A DNA stretch of 64,000 nt from assembly GCA_023548195.1 (NCBI GenBank), contig JAJHZJ010000121.1, positions 1,550,220 through 1,614,219 of the forward strand, in the 5' to 3' direction. The translations under genes were made by a program, and so were the position numbers. How positions within the stretch are numbered: the first letter of the stretch is position 1; every line of letters begins with the position of its first letter. This document shows positions 34,112-46,185 of this stretch, one piece after another. The notes beneath the pieces were generated by a model. The model was not told the DNA's origin and did no database searches. It worked only from the letters and a program-made list of their open reading frames with translations. This DNA comes from Bettongia penicillata ogilbyi. Lineage: Eukaryota; Chordata; Mammalia; Diprotodontia; Potoroidae.

Positions 34112-35600
34112 GTAAGGATAACCTTTTTTGTTATTTCTCTTTCACCAAACTAAGAAATTATTCATAATGTCCCTAAGTAACTGACTGGAAGTTATTAGAG
34201 GGTAAAATGAAAAATTCTAACTTGGTACCAGATTAACTGAGTTATCATAAAACCCATATATTTTTTCAGTTAAATACTAAAATTTTGTGTTTAACGTTTT
34301 TAGATTTTGTTGCATATGTTTTTTTTTAATAGTGAGAAACCAGTTTTTGAATATTTAGTGGTCTTGCTAGATATGACTTAGGTGATTGTAGTTTTAACAG
34401 TTTCCAAAGCATAACAGTTACGAATAAGTCAAATATAGGCCTTTTGTCTTCATAAGACTAGAGCAGTTGTACTGTCCTTGACCACGGTGATGTAACACAA
34501 TTTCTTTATAGCCTGTGTAATCTGTTGCTTGTTGACAGTCAGTACCAGGTAGTTACTGTCCTCAACTTTCTTCAGTAGTTGGTGAGAACTCAAAAGCATG
34601 ATACTCCAAAAGCATGATGTTCCTCCTAGGTGATTTTCTCCAAGAGTGCCTGAGTTTCTTGAGGAGGCTCGGTGTCTTCTCAAGCTTGGAAACATTTGGA
34701 TTTTATTTTCAGCGTCGTACTTAGATGCCTTTTAATGCTATTTCCTTGGTCTTTAGGGCCCTTCGCCCATCTGGGGAAAAGAGTGATGCATAATTTTTAA
34801 AAACATTCCTGTGTTAAATAATCCAAATGCCAATAATCTCAAAAAATCAAAAGAGACTATGAAAAATGGGAAGGATTTTATGTTTTGTGTGGTATTTGGT
34901 CTGTCTTGTCATTGGCTAGAATTTTTAAAGAAAACAATTTTTTAAAAGCCCTTCCCAAAATAAATGAAAGGATTGGACTAGGTGACTCTTAAGATCCTTT
35001 CTGATTCTAAATTTATGAACATTGATCCATATATGGTAACCTTGATATAAAGGATAATTTCTTATCCAAATCTATCTTGAACAGTATCCACTGATGGAGG
35101 AAGAAGAGACAGTTTTCCTCATAGTTGAAGAAGATTATCTCAAAAGCTTGTCTCTAGCATAGAACATAAGATTTCATGTACGAAGTTGTCAACAACCACC
35201 AAATTATGAGCTTAGCATAGGGTGCTAGCTATGGTCTTTATACAGGATAGTATAAAGGTATAAGATCTTTATGTAAGATTTTGCCACTAGTATGCATCTA
35301 ATGTGACCTTCAGGAGTAAGTCAGATATACTCCAAGGACAAGAGGTCATGCAATTTGTGTAAAAAGAATCCAAGCAAGAAAATCAGCTTTTAGCTGATAA
35401 CAGCAGACTCACATTCAACTTTAGATAAAAAGAGAAAGAATAAGAAATTCTCAGGTTATCAGAAGTTTGACTTTTTATTATTGTTGTGAATAAAGGAAAA
35501 ATGTGTGTGTGTGTGAGTGTGTACGTATACATTAAACTCTGACTTCATCTGAAAGGTGGAAGATTTTATTCAGTGTCTTCATTGTGCCTTTTTGACTTTA
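34112..35600. other. First part of the 18.9-kb DH intron
   Basis: Mostly AT-rich unique sequence. A short SINE 3' tail-like piece lies at 34965-35035 ('gattggactaggtgactctt', 'aagatcctttctgattctaa'). Short TG run at about 35503-35530. The minus-strand frame 34450-34695 is not protein-like. Confidence 0.4.
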
Positions 35601-35870
35601 TCTAATAGGCAGCTAGATGGTGAAGGGGATAAAGGGTGGGAAAGAGTGCAGGAAGACCTGAATTTGAATTTTACTTCATGCTCTAGCAATGTGAGCCCTC
35701 TGCAAAGTGGTGTGCTTCAGTTTCTGTGTCTATAAAATGATGAGTAACACCTATTTCATGGAATTGTGAGGATCAGATGAGAATGTATGTAAAGCTGTAC
35801 AGATCTCAAAGCACTCTATCAATGTGAGCTGTTCTAGGTATGATTATGGTTATGATTTATGTCTGAAGCT
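35600..35870 (+). repeat. Marsupial SINE copy
   Basis: 'aggcagctagatggtgaagg', 'gggaaagagtgcaggaagac', 'ctgaatttgaattttact', 'agtttctgtgtctataaaat' and a 3' part with 'gtgaggatcagatgagaatg'. This is the longer marsupial SINE subtype with the 'gttgtgaggatcaaatgaga' tail. Confidence 0.75.
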
Positions 35871-35899
35871 GCTTTTTTATTCTGTCTGAAAATTACAAT

Positions 35900-36400
35900 A
35901 CAGTTAATAATGCTGGCTCACATTTATGTAGAATTTCAAGGTTTAAAAGGTGTTTTGTATAAGTCTGTCCTGTGAGGTAGATGCTATCACTCCCATTTAT
36001 ATTTTAGAGGCACTTAGGTGTCAGTGGGTTAAGTTCTGATTCTGGAGTCAGGAAAACCTGAGTTCAAATTTATCCTCAGACACTAACTCTGGGTAAATCA
36101 CCTTATTTCTGTTTGCCTTAGTTTCCTCAATTGTTAAATCAGGATAATAACAGCACCTACCTTGTAGAATCATTGTGAAGATCAACTAACATACTATTTG
36201 TAAAGGGGCTCAGTACTTTGCCAGGGATGCAGTAGGTGCTATATGAATGCTTATTCCCTCACTACTATCTCTATTCCCTTCACAGATGAGGAAATTAATT
36301 AAAGGTCAGAGAGGTAAAATAATTTTTATAGGACCATACAGCCACTAATGACTGTACAACTGAAACCCAAATATTTTTACTCCAACCATTAATTTGACCA
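35900..36400 (-). repeat. Antisense SINE split by a second SINE
   Basis: The antisense body begins at 35905 ('gctggctcacatttatgtag', 'gtcctgtgaggtagatgcta', 'tcactcccattta') and resumes at about 36280 ('ttcacagatgaggaaattaa', 'aggtcagagaggtaaaataa', 'ttttataggaccatacagcc'). Between them (36005-36262) sits a sense SINE. Reads as one old element interrupted by a younger one. Confidence 0.7.
36005..36262 (+). repeat. Marsupial SINE copy inserted in an older SINE
   Basis: 'gaggcacttaggtgtcagtg', 'ggagtcaggaaaacctgagt', 'tcagacactaactctgggta', 'ccttagtttcctcaattgtt' and a 3' part 'gtagaatcattgtgaagatc', 'gcagtaggtgctatatgaat'. Sense orientation. Confidence 0.8.
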
Positions 36401-36657
36401 AATCATATAATTTTTCAGTTCAGTTTGGATATGTTATCTTCAGAGTTCTTCTTTCACCTGACAGATGTGTCAAGATCTGAAATGAAAACTGTGGATTAAA
36501 TCCACTGTGTTGTTATCTTCACCTTCTATTTAGAGACCAACAGTTCCATCAAAGATACATTTTTAGGATTTAGCAAGGTGTTCAAATTTTTCTCAAACTG
36601 AATTTCAACAGATCCATCCATTATAGATCATCTGAATCTGTTCAGAGTGTAGCTTCT

Positions 36658-36915
36658 GTAGGCAGCTACATGGCACAATGGATAGAATGCTGGGCTTTTC
36701 ATCAGGAAGATTCATCTTCCTGAATTCAAATCTGTCTTCAGACGCTAACTAGCTATGTGACCTTGGACAAGTCACAAAACAGCTGCTTCAGCTTCCTCAA
36801 CTACAAGATGAAGGTAATAACACCTACCTCCCAGGGTTGTTGTGAAAATCATATGAGATATTTGTAAAGGTATCAGCACAGTTCTTGGCACCAAGATTCG
36901 TAATAAATGTTTCCT
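36658..36915 (+). repeat. Marsupial SINE copy
   Basis: 'taggcagctacatggcacaa', 'tggatagaatgctgggcttt', 'ctaactagctatgtgacctt', 'ggacaagtcacaaaacagct' and a 3' part 'cccagggttgttgtgaaaat', 'catatgagatatttgtaaag'. Sense, near full length. Confidence 0.85.
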
Positions 36916-37184
36916 TCCTTCCCTTCATGAAAGGAAATATGAAATACACAAGTATTGTATCCATTCCTGAAATAAAATGTTTGAGACATTTATCCAAACC
37001 AAAGTTCTTCCTTTTTTTGATTTTTCCAATCACATCTGGAAAAAAAAACCTCAATTAGATGTTGAACCATATTTAACACCTCTTCAAACAAGTTAGAATG
37101 CAGATTCCTTTTTAACAATAGAGGCTGCTCAGGGATCAGTGTTTGAAGGAAGCAGCAGCAACTGCTGTGGCTAAAATACTGGTG

Positions 37185-37300
37185 TTGAGAAGGGATCAGT
37201 TTTTATAGATGAGGAAACTAGGTGAATTGGCTTAAGTGCCTTGCCCAGGGCCATACAGCTAGCAACTGTCTAAGGCTGAATTTGAACTCAGGTCTTTCTA
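37185..37300 (-). repeat. SINE half, antisense
   Basis: 'tagatgaggaaactaggtga', 'agtgccttgcccagggccat', 'acagctagcaactgtctaag', 'tgaatttgaactcaggtctt' is the antisense CORE half of a marsupial SINE. It meets a sense half at about 37301. Confidence 0.7.
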
Positions 37301-37412
37301 AAGCCTGGAGAAGGAAACTGGCAAGCCGCTACAGTATCTTTGCCAAGAAAATCCCAAATGGGGTCACAAAAAATTAGACTTGACTAAAAATGATTGAAAA
37401 ACAACAGCCTTT
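37301..37412 (+). repeat. SINE tail half, sense
   Basis: 'gcctggagaaggaaactggc', 'aagccgctacagtatctttg', 'ccaagaaaatcccaaatggg', 'gtcacaaaaaattagacttg' is the sense 3' half of the 8281-type SINE, directly abutting an antisense half. Confidence 0.75.
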
Positions 37413-37419
37413 TTTTATG

Positions 37420-38940
37420 TGTCAAATATTTACATTTAATGATACATTTTGTTTACCACAGATACTTCAACAAAAAACCTCACCAAACTTTGCCTTACAG
37501 ATTTCATGAAAGTAGGGATATATGCCTTCCTTTGACAGTATGAAACTTAAGGTTTTAATCAATTGGTTCCCTTTATCCACTGATTTTATTTACATTTTTT
37601 TCTCCTAAGATATATAGTAATCTTTTCATTCTCCTTTCTCCAAATTATGTTATTTTATTCAAGTCTACTCATGTTTTTCAGAATTCATTTCTAATTCCTT
37701 ATAGCACAGTGACATTCAATTGCAATGCTGTACCATAATTTATTTAAGCCTTGCCCAATCATTGGAACATGTTTTGTTTCTAGCTTTTCGTTTCCACAAA
37801 AGTGCTGCCAAGAAGTTTGTCTGTATAGATTTTTCTTGCTGGTATTGACTTCTTTCAAAACTCAGTAGTAGAATATTGAGGTTAAAGTGTGCAAAAATAT
37901 TTATAATTTTTCTTGCAAATTGTTTTCTAGGAACAATCCATCAGTAAAAATTTCTTTTTTTAAAATAGTTTTTTTCTCCAATTATATGTTAAAACATTTT
38001 GTAATATTATTTTAAATTTTGAGTTCCAAATTCTCTCCCTTTTCTTTCCCCTCGCCCTTCTCTGAGATGGTAAGCAATCTGATACATGTATAATCATGTA
38101 AAACATTACTGTATTTTTTTACAAAAAGACTTGAATAAAAAAAAGAATGAAAGTGAAAAACAACATGCTTCAGTCTGTATTCAGACAATATCAGTTCTTT
38201 CTCTGGAGGTGGAAAACATGCTTCATCATGAGTCCTTTGGGATTGTCTTGGATCATTGTATTACTGAGAAAAGATAAATCATTCACAGTTCTTCATCATA
38301 CAATATTGCTATTACTATGCACAATGTTCTCATGGTTCTCTTGACTTTGCATCAGTTCATGTAAGTCTTTCCAGGTTTTTCTGAAGTCATCCTGCTTGTT
38401 ATTTCATAATATTTCATCACAATCATATACCACAGCTTGTTCAGCCATTCCCCAATTGATGGGCATCCTCTCAATTTCCAATTCTTAGCCACCACAAGAA
38501 AAAGCTTCAGCAAGCATTTCTTAAGTGCATGGAAATAAATACAAAATGGAAGAAAATTAAGCCATTTCTTAGTTCCGTTATTAGAGAATCAGCATGTTTG
38601 TCTTCCTGTGTTTCCCCACAAACTACCATGTTTGCTATCTTGATGAGTGTTCAATGATACCTGATAGTATTAATTTGTATTTTTCTGTGATTGTGAGCTT
38701 TTTTCAGGTGGTTTTTCAAAGTTTTTACTACTTTAGAAAACTATTTTTCATTTGACCACCTTTCTGTTGGGGAATGACTCTTCATATATTTTTGTCAGTT
38801 CCCTTTAAATTGTGAATGTCAAACTTTATCACAAATAGATTATATAAAATTTTTTCCCTAATCTATATCTTTTCTTCTTACTGCATTAATTATTCAATAA
38901 GACCTCTGATTTAATTCCTTGTCTCTTCTTTCAATTATTT
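37420..38940 (-). mobile_element. L1 LINE pieces, antisense (two 3' ends stacked)
   Basis: 37640-37945 carries one decayed antisense L1 3' part ('attccttatagcacagtgac', 'tgtaccataatttatttaag', 'aaagtgctgccaagaagttt'). A second antisense 3' end begins at about 37950 ('ttttgagttccaaattctct' near 38020, 'gagatggtaagcaatctgat', 'ttcagccattccccaattga' near 38440, 'tgatgggcatcctctcaatt') and runs on to about 38940. Two L1 insertions in the same direction, the later in or beside the earlier. Confidence 0.75.
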
Positions 38941-38954
38941 TATTTTTTTAAAGT

Positions 38955-39208
38955 ATTTATTAAATACCTAGTATTTTCCAGAAACTATGTTAAATGCTTT
39001 ACAAATTGTATCTCATTTGACCTTCGTGATCCATGGTGCTATTATTACTCCAATTTTGTAGTTGAGGAAACTGAAAAAGACAGAGGTTTAGTGATTTGCC
39101 CACCATTAATAGCTTGGAAGTGATTGAGGTCATATTTGAACTCAGGTCTTCTCGAATCATCCCCAGTGCTCTATCCATTGTGCCACCTAGCTGTCTTTTA
39201 GACTTTCT
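38955..39208 (-). repeat. SINE copy, antisense
   Basis: 'aagtatttattaaataccta', 'tttgtagttgaggaaactga', 'gatttgcccaccattaatag', 'tttgaactcaggtcttctcg', 'ctatccattgtgccacctag' is the reverse complement of the marsupial SINE with its tRNA-like head at the right. Confidence 0.85.
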
Positions 39209-39584
39209 TAAAACTTTTGATGATGTTTTGAACATTCTATTTTCTTTTCTTTGGTTCTGGTTGTATTATGAGCAGAATTATGCTCTTATTTGAGAGATTT
39301 TATTCTAGTATTCTTTTATTCTATGGTATTAATTCATTTTATGAATAGCTTTTCTTTACCTACTCATTCTTCTCTATGATGAGTATTCTATATGAATTTC
39401 CTTCTTTTGCCCATCTTATGGTCATTCTTATTTTTTACAAGCATTTTCTAGCTATTTTCAGTTAGAGTCCTTAAATTTAGATACACCCTCTAATTCAGTC
39501 ATTTTGTTGGAAGGTACGGACTTCATCTTGATAAAAGAAAATGTTTTTATAACAACTGATGCTATCTAGTAATGGCAGAAATTG

Positions 39585-39722
39585 CTTGTAAGATATTCCC
39601 CATCAGTGGAAACGTTTAAACAAAGTTTGGTTGACTGTTTCTGGTCTCCTTAAGAAAGAATTCTTTCATTGAGTAGGAAGCTACTAAGATCCTTATTACT
39701 CCAAGGTTCTGTGATTTCTGTT
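39585..39722 (+). mobile_element. L3/CR1 LINE 3' end
   Basis: 'tggaaacgtttaaacaaagt', 'ttggttgactgtttctggtc', 'ttattactccaaggttctgt' resembles the 3' terminus of an L3/CR1-type LINE ('...acaaaggttggatgacc...ccttccaactctgaaattctatgatt'). Sense, short, diverged. Confidence 0.5.
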
Positions 39723-40425
39723 TTATAGTCAAAGCCCAAAGTTGTTTGGCAAGAGGTAGTGATTAGGAGAGAGATCTATGTTCTTCATTAAAAGTATTTT
39801 TATTCGTTCTTCTTAAGTCTTATAAAGTGCATGTTGTCTCAAACACTTGAGGATAGAGTAGAAATTAATTTGAAAGGTTACTTAATAATAAGTCCTCAGA
39901 ATATGAAACCATGTTATATTAAATTCATAATATCAATACCCTGTGTATACATGCCCAATAAGAATATGTAATATACCTTTGTCAACAGTAGGAAACTTCT
40001 GGGACAGATACTTACCCGGAAGCAATGCCTGGAAGCCTGGTTCAAATAAACACACCTGTTTACATCCCTAAGTATTAATGGTACTCCCCAGTAAATGCAC
40101 CTCAATAGAGCAGATAACGATTCCACAAAACTTCCTTCTCACTAGAAAAGACTAGCTAATACTGTTGCTTCAGAAGCAAAAGAACAGGCTTGGTGTTTTC
40201 TAAAAACAGTGAAACCACTTCAAAAGGTTTGTGGGGGTTTTTTTCTCTTGTTCTACTCCAAAGTCAAACTGTGCTGTGGAGATGACCTTGAACTCGGCAA
40301 GGCTATGCCTACAGAATCCTGAAAGTTCCTAGAAAGCTGGGACTTTAAGGATAAGCCTATAAGTGCACTGTTGTCCAAGGACCAGTTTAACTAAACTTAG
40401 AACAGCTCTTAATCAGTCACCTAAC
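39723..40425. other. Intronic sequence, no repeat recognised
   Basis: Unique-looking 0.7-kb stretch ahead of an L1 fragment, with moderately balanced composition around 39980-40330. No open frame of note. Confidence 0.4.
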
Positions 40426-41135
40426 AAGTTAGTTGAAACAGTTAACAATTTCAGCAAAGTAACAGGATATAAAGTAAATTCCTTTAAATCATCAGCATTG
40501 CTATATATCATAAACTAAACTCTGCAAGAGGAGATAGCAAAAATGCCCCACTTAAAATAACTCTACCCCATATAAAATACCTGGGAGTATATTTGCTAAA
40601 ACAAATCCAGGAAATATATAAACAAAATTATAAATAAAAATTTTATACAAATAAAATCAGATTTCAATAAATGGAGAAATATTAATTATTCATGGGTAGG
40701 CAGGGCCAATATAATAAAAATGACAATTTTATCCTAACTATATATTCAATGCCATTCCACTTAACTTACCAAAAAACTATTTTACTGAATTAGAAAAAAT
40801 AATAACAAAATTCATTTGGAAAAACAAAAAGTCAAGAATATCAAAGGGAAAAATGGGGAAAATGTAAAGGAAGGAGGTTAGCAATATCAGATTTTAAACT
40901 ATATTATAAGACAGTAATTAACAAAACTATCTTATACTGGCCAAGAACAGAAAGGAATAGAAATGGAATAGGGTAGATGTACAATTTACAGCAACAAATA
41001 AACATACTGATCAGAAAGTTGGCCAGCAAGTAATGGGTATTCCTGGTCACAGTAACTGAAGAACAATGTCTACTAAGATAAAGAGGCAATTTCCATATGG
41101 ATAGAAACAAATCCTTGAAGTATCAGGATTCAGCT
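40426..41135 (+). mobile_element. L1 LINE ORF2 internal fragment, sense
   Basis: Matches the L1 ORF2 region downstream of the reverse-transcriptase active site: 'gcaaagtaacaggatataaa', 'gcattgctatatatcataaa', 'aaatacctgggagtatattt', 'tgggtaggcagggccaatat', 'caatgccattccacttaact', 'tcatttggaaaaacaaaaag', 'gcaatatcagattttaaact'. It lacks both ends, so it is an internal piece, perhaps left by deletion. Confidence 0.85.
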
Positions 41136-43714
41136 ACTTGATGGAAGAAGAGTAAGCCATTTGCAAACTTTGGTGTTAGATTTATATTTTCAAACTCTAT
41201 TCCAAAACTGGCTGCTGTCCTTGCTCCTTTTTAAGTTACTGGGTGAAGATGCTTTTTTTTAAACTTTGAGAGAAGTAACTCTTTGGTTAAATAATTGTAA
41301 CAATATTTAGAGATATGTAAATGAGAAGAATTATTTTTTGGGTTTCTAGAAATTATAAGCTGTTCAATTCTTTCAGTTTTTAATTCATTGGAGTGAGAAA
41401 TTTCCAAATTTCATAATAATGGATAAAATACAGGCTTGGAATAAGGTTACAGCATATCATCAGTGATACCTTGTCAATAAAGGACTTCATCAAACACAAG
41501 AAAAAAGAGGTGGGCTGGTAGTTGTTGGGAGGATAGCAGATGAGGAGATGATGGACAGATATACTAAGTGTTGCCCAAGTCATATCCAAGACCTAGAGAA
41601 AGTCTTCAATGAGTTGAGAGAATTCAATGTGGAAGACTGATGGAAAGGTACATACATACATACATATATGTATATATATATTAATTGTGCAAGACTGTAA
41701 AAAAGAGAGGTTGCAATCCGTATCAGAAGACAGAGCACCCACAACCAAAGAGATTCCCATTCCCATTGAAGAAAGTGAGAGAATTCTAGAAACGTAAGGG
41801 ACAGAGATTACTAGAGATTAGAGAGCAAAGGTTGTTTCTGTTATGATCGAGTCTGCTTTCTTTTCTGTCTGGCTTCTACTGTAACAGGTTAAACTGGGCT
41901 GGACTAAGTGCTCAAGAAACTGAGGGAAACTTCCCCTTTGGTCACTCAGAACCTTTGCCTATAAATGTTTATGATATTAGCATCCTTAACCTTGTATTTT
42001 TCCCCTATCTCTTTATATGAACCAAATAATACTTCATTTTTTATCTGAAATTTTAATTTTTTTAAAAAAATCTATTCACTGTCATCTCATTATATAACAT
42101 CTTTATCAAGAAAATAAGACACTTTAAAAAAAATATTCAAGAAAAAGCACAGAGAAATTGTGACACTGCAGGCCCTTATAACAAGAGAATCTGGAAATTG
42201 TAACTAAATAGAAGTGAACTCAGCTGTGCTAGAAATAAAAATAAAATAAATGGATTTTAGTTGTTAGAATTTTCCCATCAACATTTAAATTGCATAATAT
42301 TTGTGTTCATTAAGTACTTTTTGATGACTGTTTTTAGCCTGACTCTCTGTCAAGTTAGAACAAAGGGTTCAATTTTACAATACTTGGGATCTTTTTTTGT
42401 TGCTCTAATAACTGAAGGAAGAGGAAGAAAAATGCACTTCCCCCTCTCCTTCCCTCACTATTTCGTTTCTTTTTAAACAGTGTGGGCTGTTTGGCACTGA
42501 TTTCTTTGACAAGTGCATCTTGAGAAAACATTTGCTCCTCCCTCTTGACTTAGGGGAGCTTTTGTTATTCTTAAAATCTTATGTTGCGTCTTAGAAGCTT
42601 TTGGGGAAATCAGATTTTTCTCTCTGTTTTCTTAACCCTCCTGTGTTGTCTGGGAAGTTCTTGAGGCATAGTGGGTTTTTTTCCCATCCTCTCTGGCCTG
42701 CAAGCAGGCCAGAAGTTGGATTCAGTACCTAAAGTTTAGAAGGCTTCCACATCATGGCTTCAGCTTATCATCTCCATAGCAAACGTTTCCAAAGAGGTTT
42801 TAAAATTATTCTGGCATGGTGTGAGATCTCTGCTGCGATAAGAGTTCATTTATAAGAAGTCAGGATCCTTCGCTGCTCTGATAGTTGGTGATAATAATGT
42901 ACAGAGAAACTTTTACCACTCCAGCAACCTGAGTTTTGGGTATTTGGGGTGACTGCCACAGAAAGTGGCACATTTATTTTTCAGTTCTGGGACTCTAAGG
43001 AAGTCGAAGGTTACCAAGGGGCATCAAATCACCCAATGTATTTTTCAATTTGCATGATGATTCTAACACTGAAATTGTTATTAAGTTATGTTTCAGGTTA
43101 GGAGTGGAGGTGCCCACTTACTCATTCCTCGTATCTACATATTACATATATGCGTACCTCCCTCCAACAGTGGTTCCCAACTTCCACCTTCTTTCTACTC
43201 CACATCCTGCCATGTTATACACTAGGTTGATTGATAGAATAATTCATCCCAGTTCAAATATTAATGCTGCTGAAACATTGTAGTTTTTATAGCTTCATAT
43301 CAAGCTTCGCCCAGTCTCTTGAGGTTTTTATGTTCAGACCGTGTTTATGTCTTTGTAAGGAGTTTGCCAAAAGCAGGTAGGAAAGTTTATTTGCAAACCC
43401 TTTAAGAGTAGCTCTTGGCTACCTGCCAATTACATTGAGGGCAACAGCATAAAATGTTATAAAAATCTAGTTAAAATCACAGCAGTTCTATGCCATGAGA
43501 ATGAAATGAATAAGGTTCTTTTCATGCAGCTGGGGAAGAAAATGTTCTCCATCCCTCCTAATTCTCCCTCATTCTCTGGTGGAGGTGGGTATGGGAATGA
43601 GAAATAAGAGAAAGCCTTGCTTTTTCACCTGTCATGGCTCTCATTCCCTCTTAAAAAAATGAACTAAATGGGTGACTGCAGCTACTTTTGGCTAAACAAT
43701 GAGATTTCTAAATA
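41136..43714. other. Intronic sequence, mostly unrecognised
   Basis: 41136-41650 may be decayed L1 continuing from the left. A 'cataca/tata' simple repeat lies at 41649-41690. From about 42400 the sequence is unique, more balanced in composition and includes a 22-base near-palindrome (42692-42713). No convincing frame or RNA gene. Confidence 0.4.
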
Positions 43715-43960
43715 AATTCAATTCAACAAATGTTTATTGAGGACTATGTGAATACAAACACAGAGAAAAATTGAAACATCTCCTGCCTTTAATAAACTTA
43801 AACTTTATTGTTTTTATTGCAACATGATAATATGCATAATAAATAATAATAATATTAACATTTACAAAGACTTTTCAAGTTTTCCAGACACTGTATATAC
43901 ATGATTTCTCTGTGAGGCCAGTGCTGCAGGTACTATCATCCTTATTTTTCAAATAATGAA
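43715..43960 (-). repeat. Old L2/MIR-type antisense pieces
   Basis: 'attcaacaaatgtttattga' then 'ggactatgtgaatacaaaca' fits the start of antisense L2. 'aatattaacatttacaaaga' with 'tccagacactgtatatacat' and 'atcatccttatttttcaaat' fits an antisense MIR. Both are diverged. Confidence 0.5.
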
Positions 43961-44406
43961 ATTGGGGTTTAGCCTAGGATTGATTTTACTATGCAATTGC
44001 TGTTTCTTCCACATGTATACGAACAAGTAAATGTAAGATAATCTTAAAAGGACAAGGGCACTAATGATGGGAAAGATCAAGAAAAGCACCTGATAAGCAT
44101 GAAGTGTTACCTGAACTGTGGTTTTAAAATGTAGGTAAAGGACTTTGCAAACCTTTAAATGCTATGTCATTGCTATTGTTATAATGTGTGTGTATATAAT
44201 GGATGAAGAGTTTGGGGAGGTATTTCTTCTCTCTCTTGATTTGCAAAGTTGGTGGCAGTATCAGAATCACCAGAATTGACCAGTTATAACCTTTTCTTTG
44301 CTTTATAAAGGGAAAGCAACCATTAACAACCCCAAAGTTGTTTGTTATTGTGTTTTTAAAGAATAATCCACTGAGAGAGAAGTCAGGTAATAGCTAATAA
44401 AACTTG

Positions 44407-44668
44407 CTATGTTGCTCTTTAATTGTTTTAGTTGTGTCTAACCCTTTATGGCTCTATTTGGGGTTTTCTTGGCAAAGATGCTGGAGTGGTTTGCCATTTC
44501 CTTCCCTCCCTCCCTACTCATTTTACAGATGAGGAAACTGAAGCAAATGGAGTTAAGTGGCTTGCCCAGAGTCACACAGCTAGTCACTGTCTGAGGCTGG
44601 ATTTGAATTCATGAAGATGAATCTCCTCCTGATTCCAAGCCTGTTGCCCTGTCCTCTGTGATACCTTT
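44407..44668 (-). repeat. Marsupial CORE-SINE, antisense
   Basis: Reverse complement of the 8281-type SINE: 'ggggttttcttggcaaagat', 'gctggagtggtttgccattt', 'ttttacagatgaggaaactg', 'gcttgcccagagtcacacag', 'tgaggctggatttgaattca', 'tgattccaagcctgttgccc'. Near full length. Confidence 0.88.
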
Positions 44669-45119
44669 GAGCTAATGACTAGGGGAGAAAAAACAATGCA
44701 TACATCTTGGGGATTGGAAAGAGAGATAGTGGGGTGGTGTTGAGAGTGGAAACTTTCTTATTTTAAGGAATAATGGTGAGTAAAGAGGAAGGTTGGGGGG
44801 TTACATCCCTTAGGACTAGTCAGAGGGAGGATAACTCACCAACACTTTTCCATACCCATTATGATTTACTGCCACAGACAAGTAGGATCTTCTTGTACTA
44901 TGGCTATTCTGTTTTCGGTTGTTCTGAAAATACTTTGAGTGATCTTATAGGAGATGGAGTAGCATTACCACCCATATTCATTTGTAAAATCCAAACATCC
45001 ATCTATATAATAATATCCCAAACATTTAATGTAAAAGAATAGCAAGAGAGCAGTTTGTTCTAGGACTCTTTCCACCTGAACTACATAAAATATAGAATGA
45101 GGAAAATTAGAACCATGAC

Positions 45120-45380
45120 ACACAATTGACATTTATATAGCACTCTGAGATATGTTTACATATGTAATTTTACTGTCATCACAGCTATGTTTTAGGGAGG
45201 TATTCATGATGAAGTTGAAATATCCTTGGATCTGGGGTCAAATGACTTCAGTTAATCACTATATAGCTTTAGGTAAGACCCCACTCAACTGGGCATCAAT
45301 ACCCTCATCTATAAAATGAGAGGGTCTTATTTGAGATGTTTCTAAGATATCTTCTAGTGTTAAATTCTACAATTATATTT
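45120..45380 (+). repeat. Diverged SINE pieces
   Basis: 45225-45375 reads 'tggatctggggtcaaatgac', 'tcaataccctcatctataaa', 'atgagagggtcttatttgag', 'cttctagtgttaaattctac', a sense MIR-like body. 45120-45190 looks like an antisense SINE start ('catttatatagcactctgag'). Confidence 0.5.
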
Positions 45381-45944
45381 CCCCCAAGAGCAAAATATAA
45401 TTTTAAAACCTAATTATATACTATCCATCTTTTCAAAAATGCTTTCCTTTTTAAAATTATTATATCTTTTTTAAAAAGGAGTTTAAAAGGGCATGGATGA
45501 TCATTCCATTTTGCAAATAAGAAAATGAGACCTCAAGAGTTAAAAACCATTTTTATTTCTCTTTAAATATTGTTCTCTTTTAATATGAACTTAAGTATTA
45601 AACATAAAATGTTTAAAATTAAGATTGCATGCAAAACTGTGAACTTCTATTACACACACTTTTTAAAAACTGTATCTTAAATCTGAAATAGTGTTCTTTC
45701 TACTCTAGCATTCTGCTTCCCATAACCTAATTAACTTTACATAGGCTTCTTAATGTGGGATCCCTAAATAAACATAGATACATGTATACACAAATGTAAC
45801 TTTATTTCAATACATAGTTATATAATTGTATTTTGATATAATTGATTTCCTCTGAAACTCTATATAATTTGTTATACACTTGAGAATATTATCCATCTTC
45901 CACAGGTGTCTGCAACACAAAAATTGTTACATACACCCTCTATA

Positions 45945-46185
45945 AACTATCAGTTGTTTCATTCATGTCCAACTTTTTATGACCTATTTGAGATTTTCTT
46001 GTAAAAAATGCTGGAGTGGTTTGCCGTTTTCCTTCTCCTGCTCACTTTAGAGGTGAGGAAACTGAGGCAAACAGGGTTGAGCGACTTGCCAAGGGTCACA
46101 GCTAATAAATAGTTGAGGCCAGATTTGAACTCAGGAAGATGAATTTTCCTGACTCCAGGCCCAGCAGTTTCAGTACACTCTTTAA
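45945..46185 (-). repeat. Marsupial CORE-SINE, antisense
   Basis: 'gagattttcttgtaaaaaat', 'gctggagtggtttgccgttt', 'gaggtgaggaaactgaggca', 'gcgacttgccaagggtcaca', 'gccagatttgaactcaggaa', 'ctgactccaggcccagcagt'. Near full length. Confidence 0.88.
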
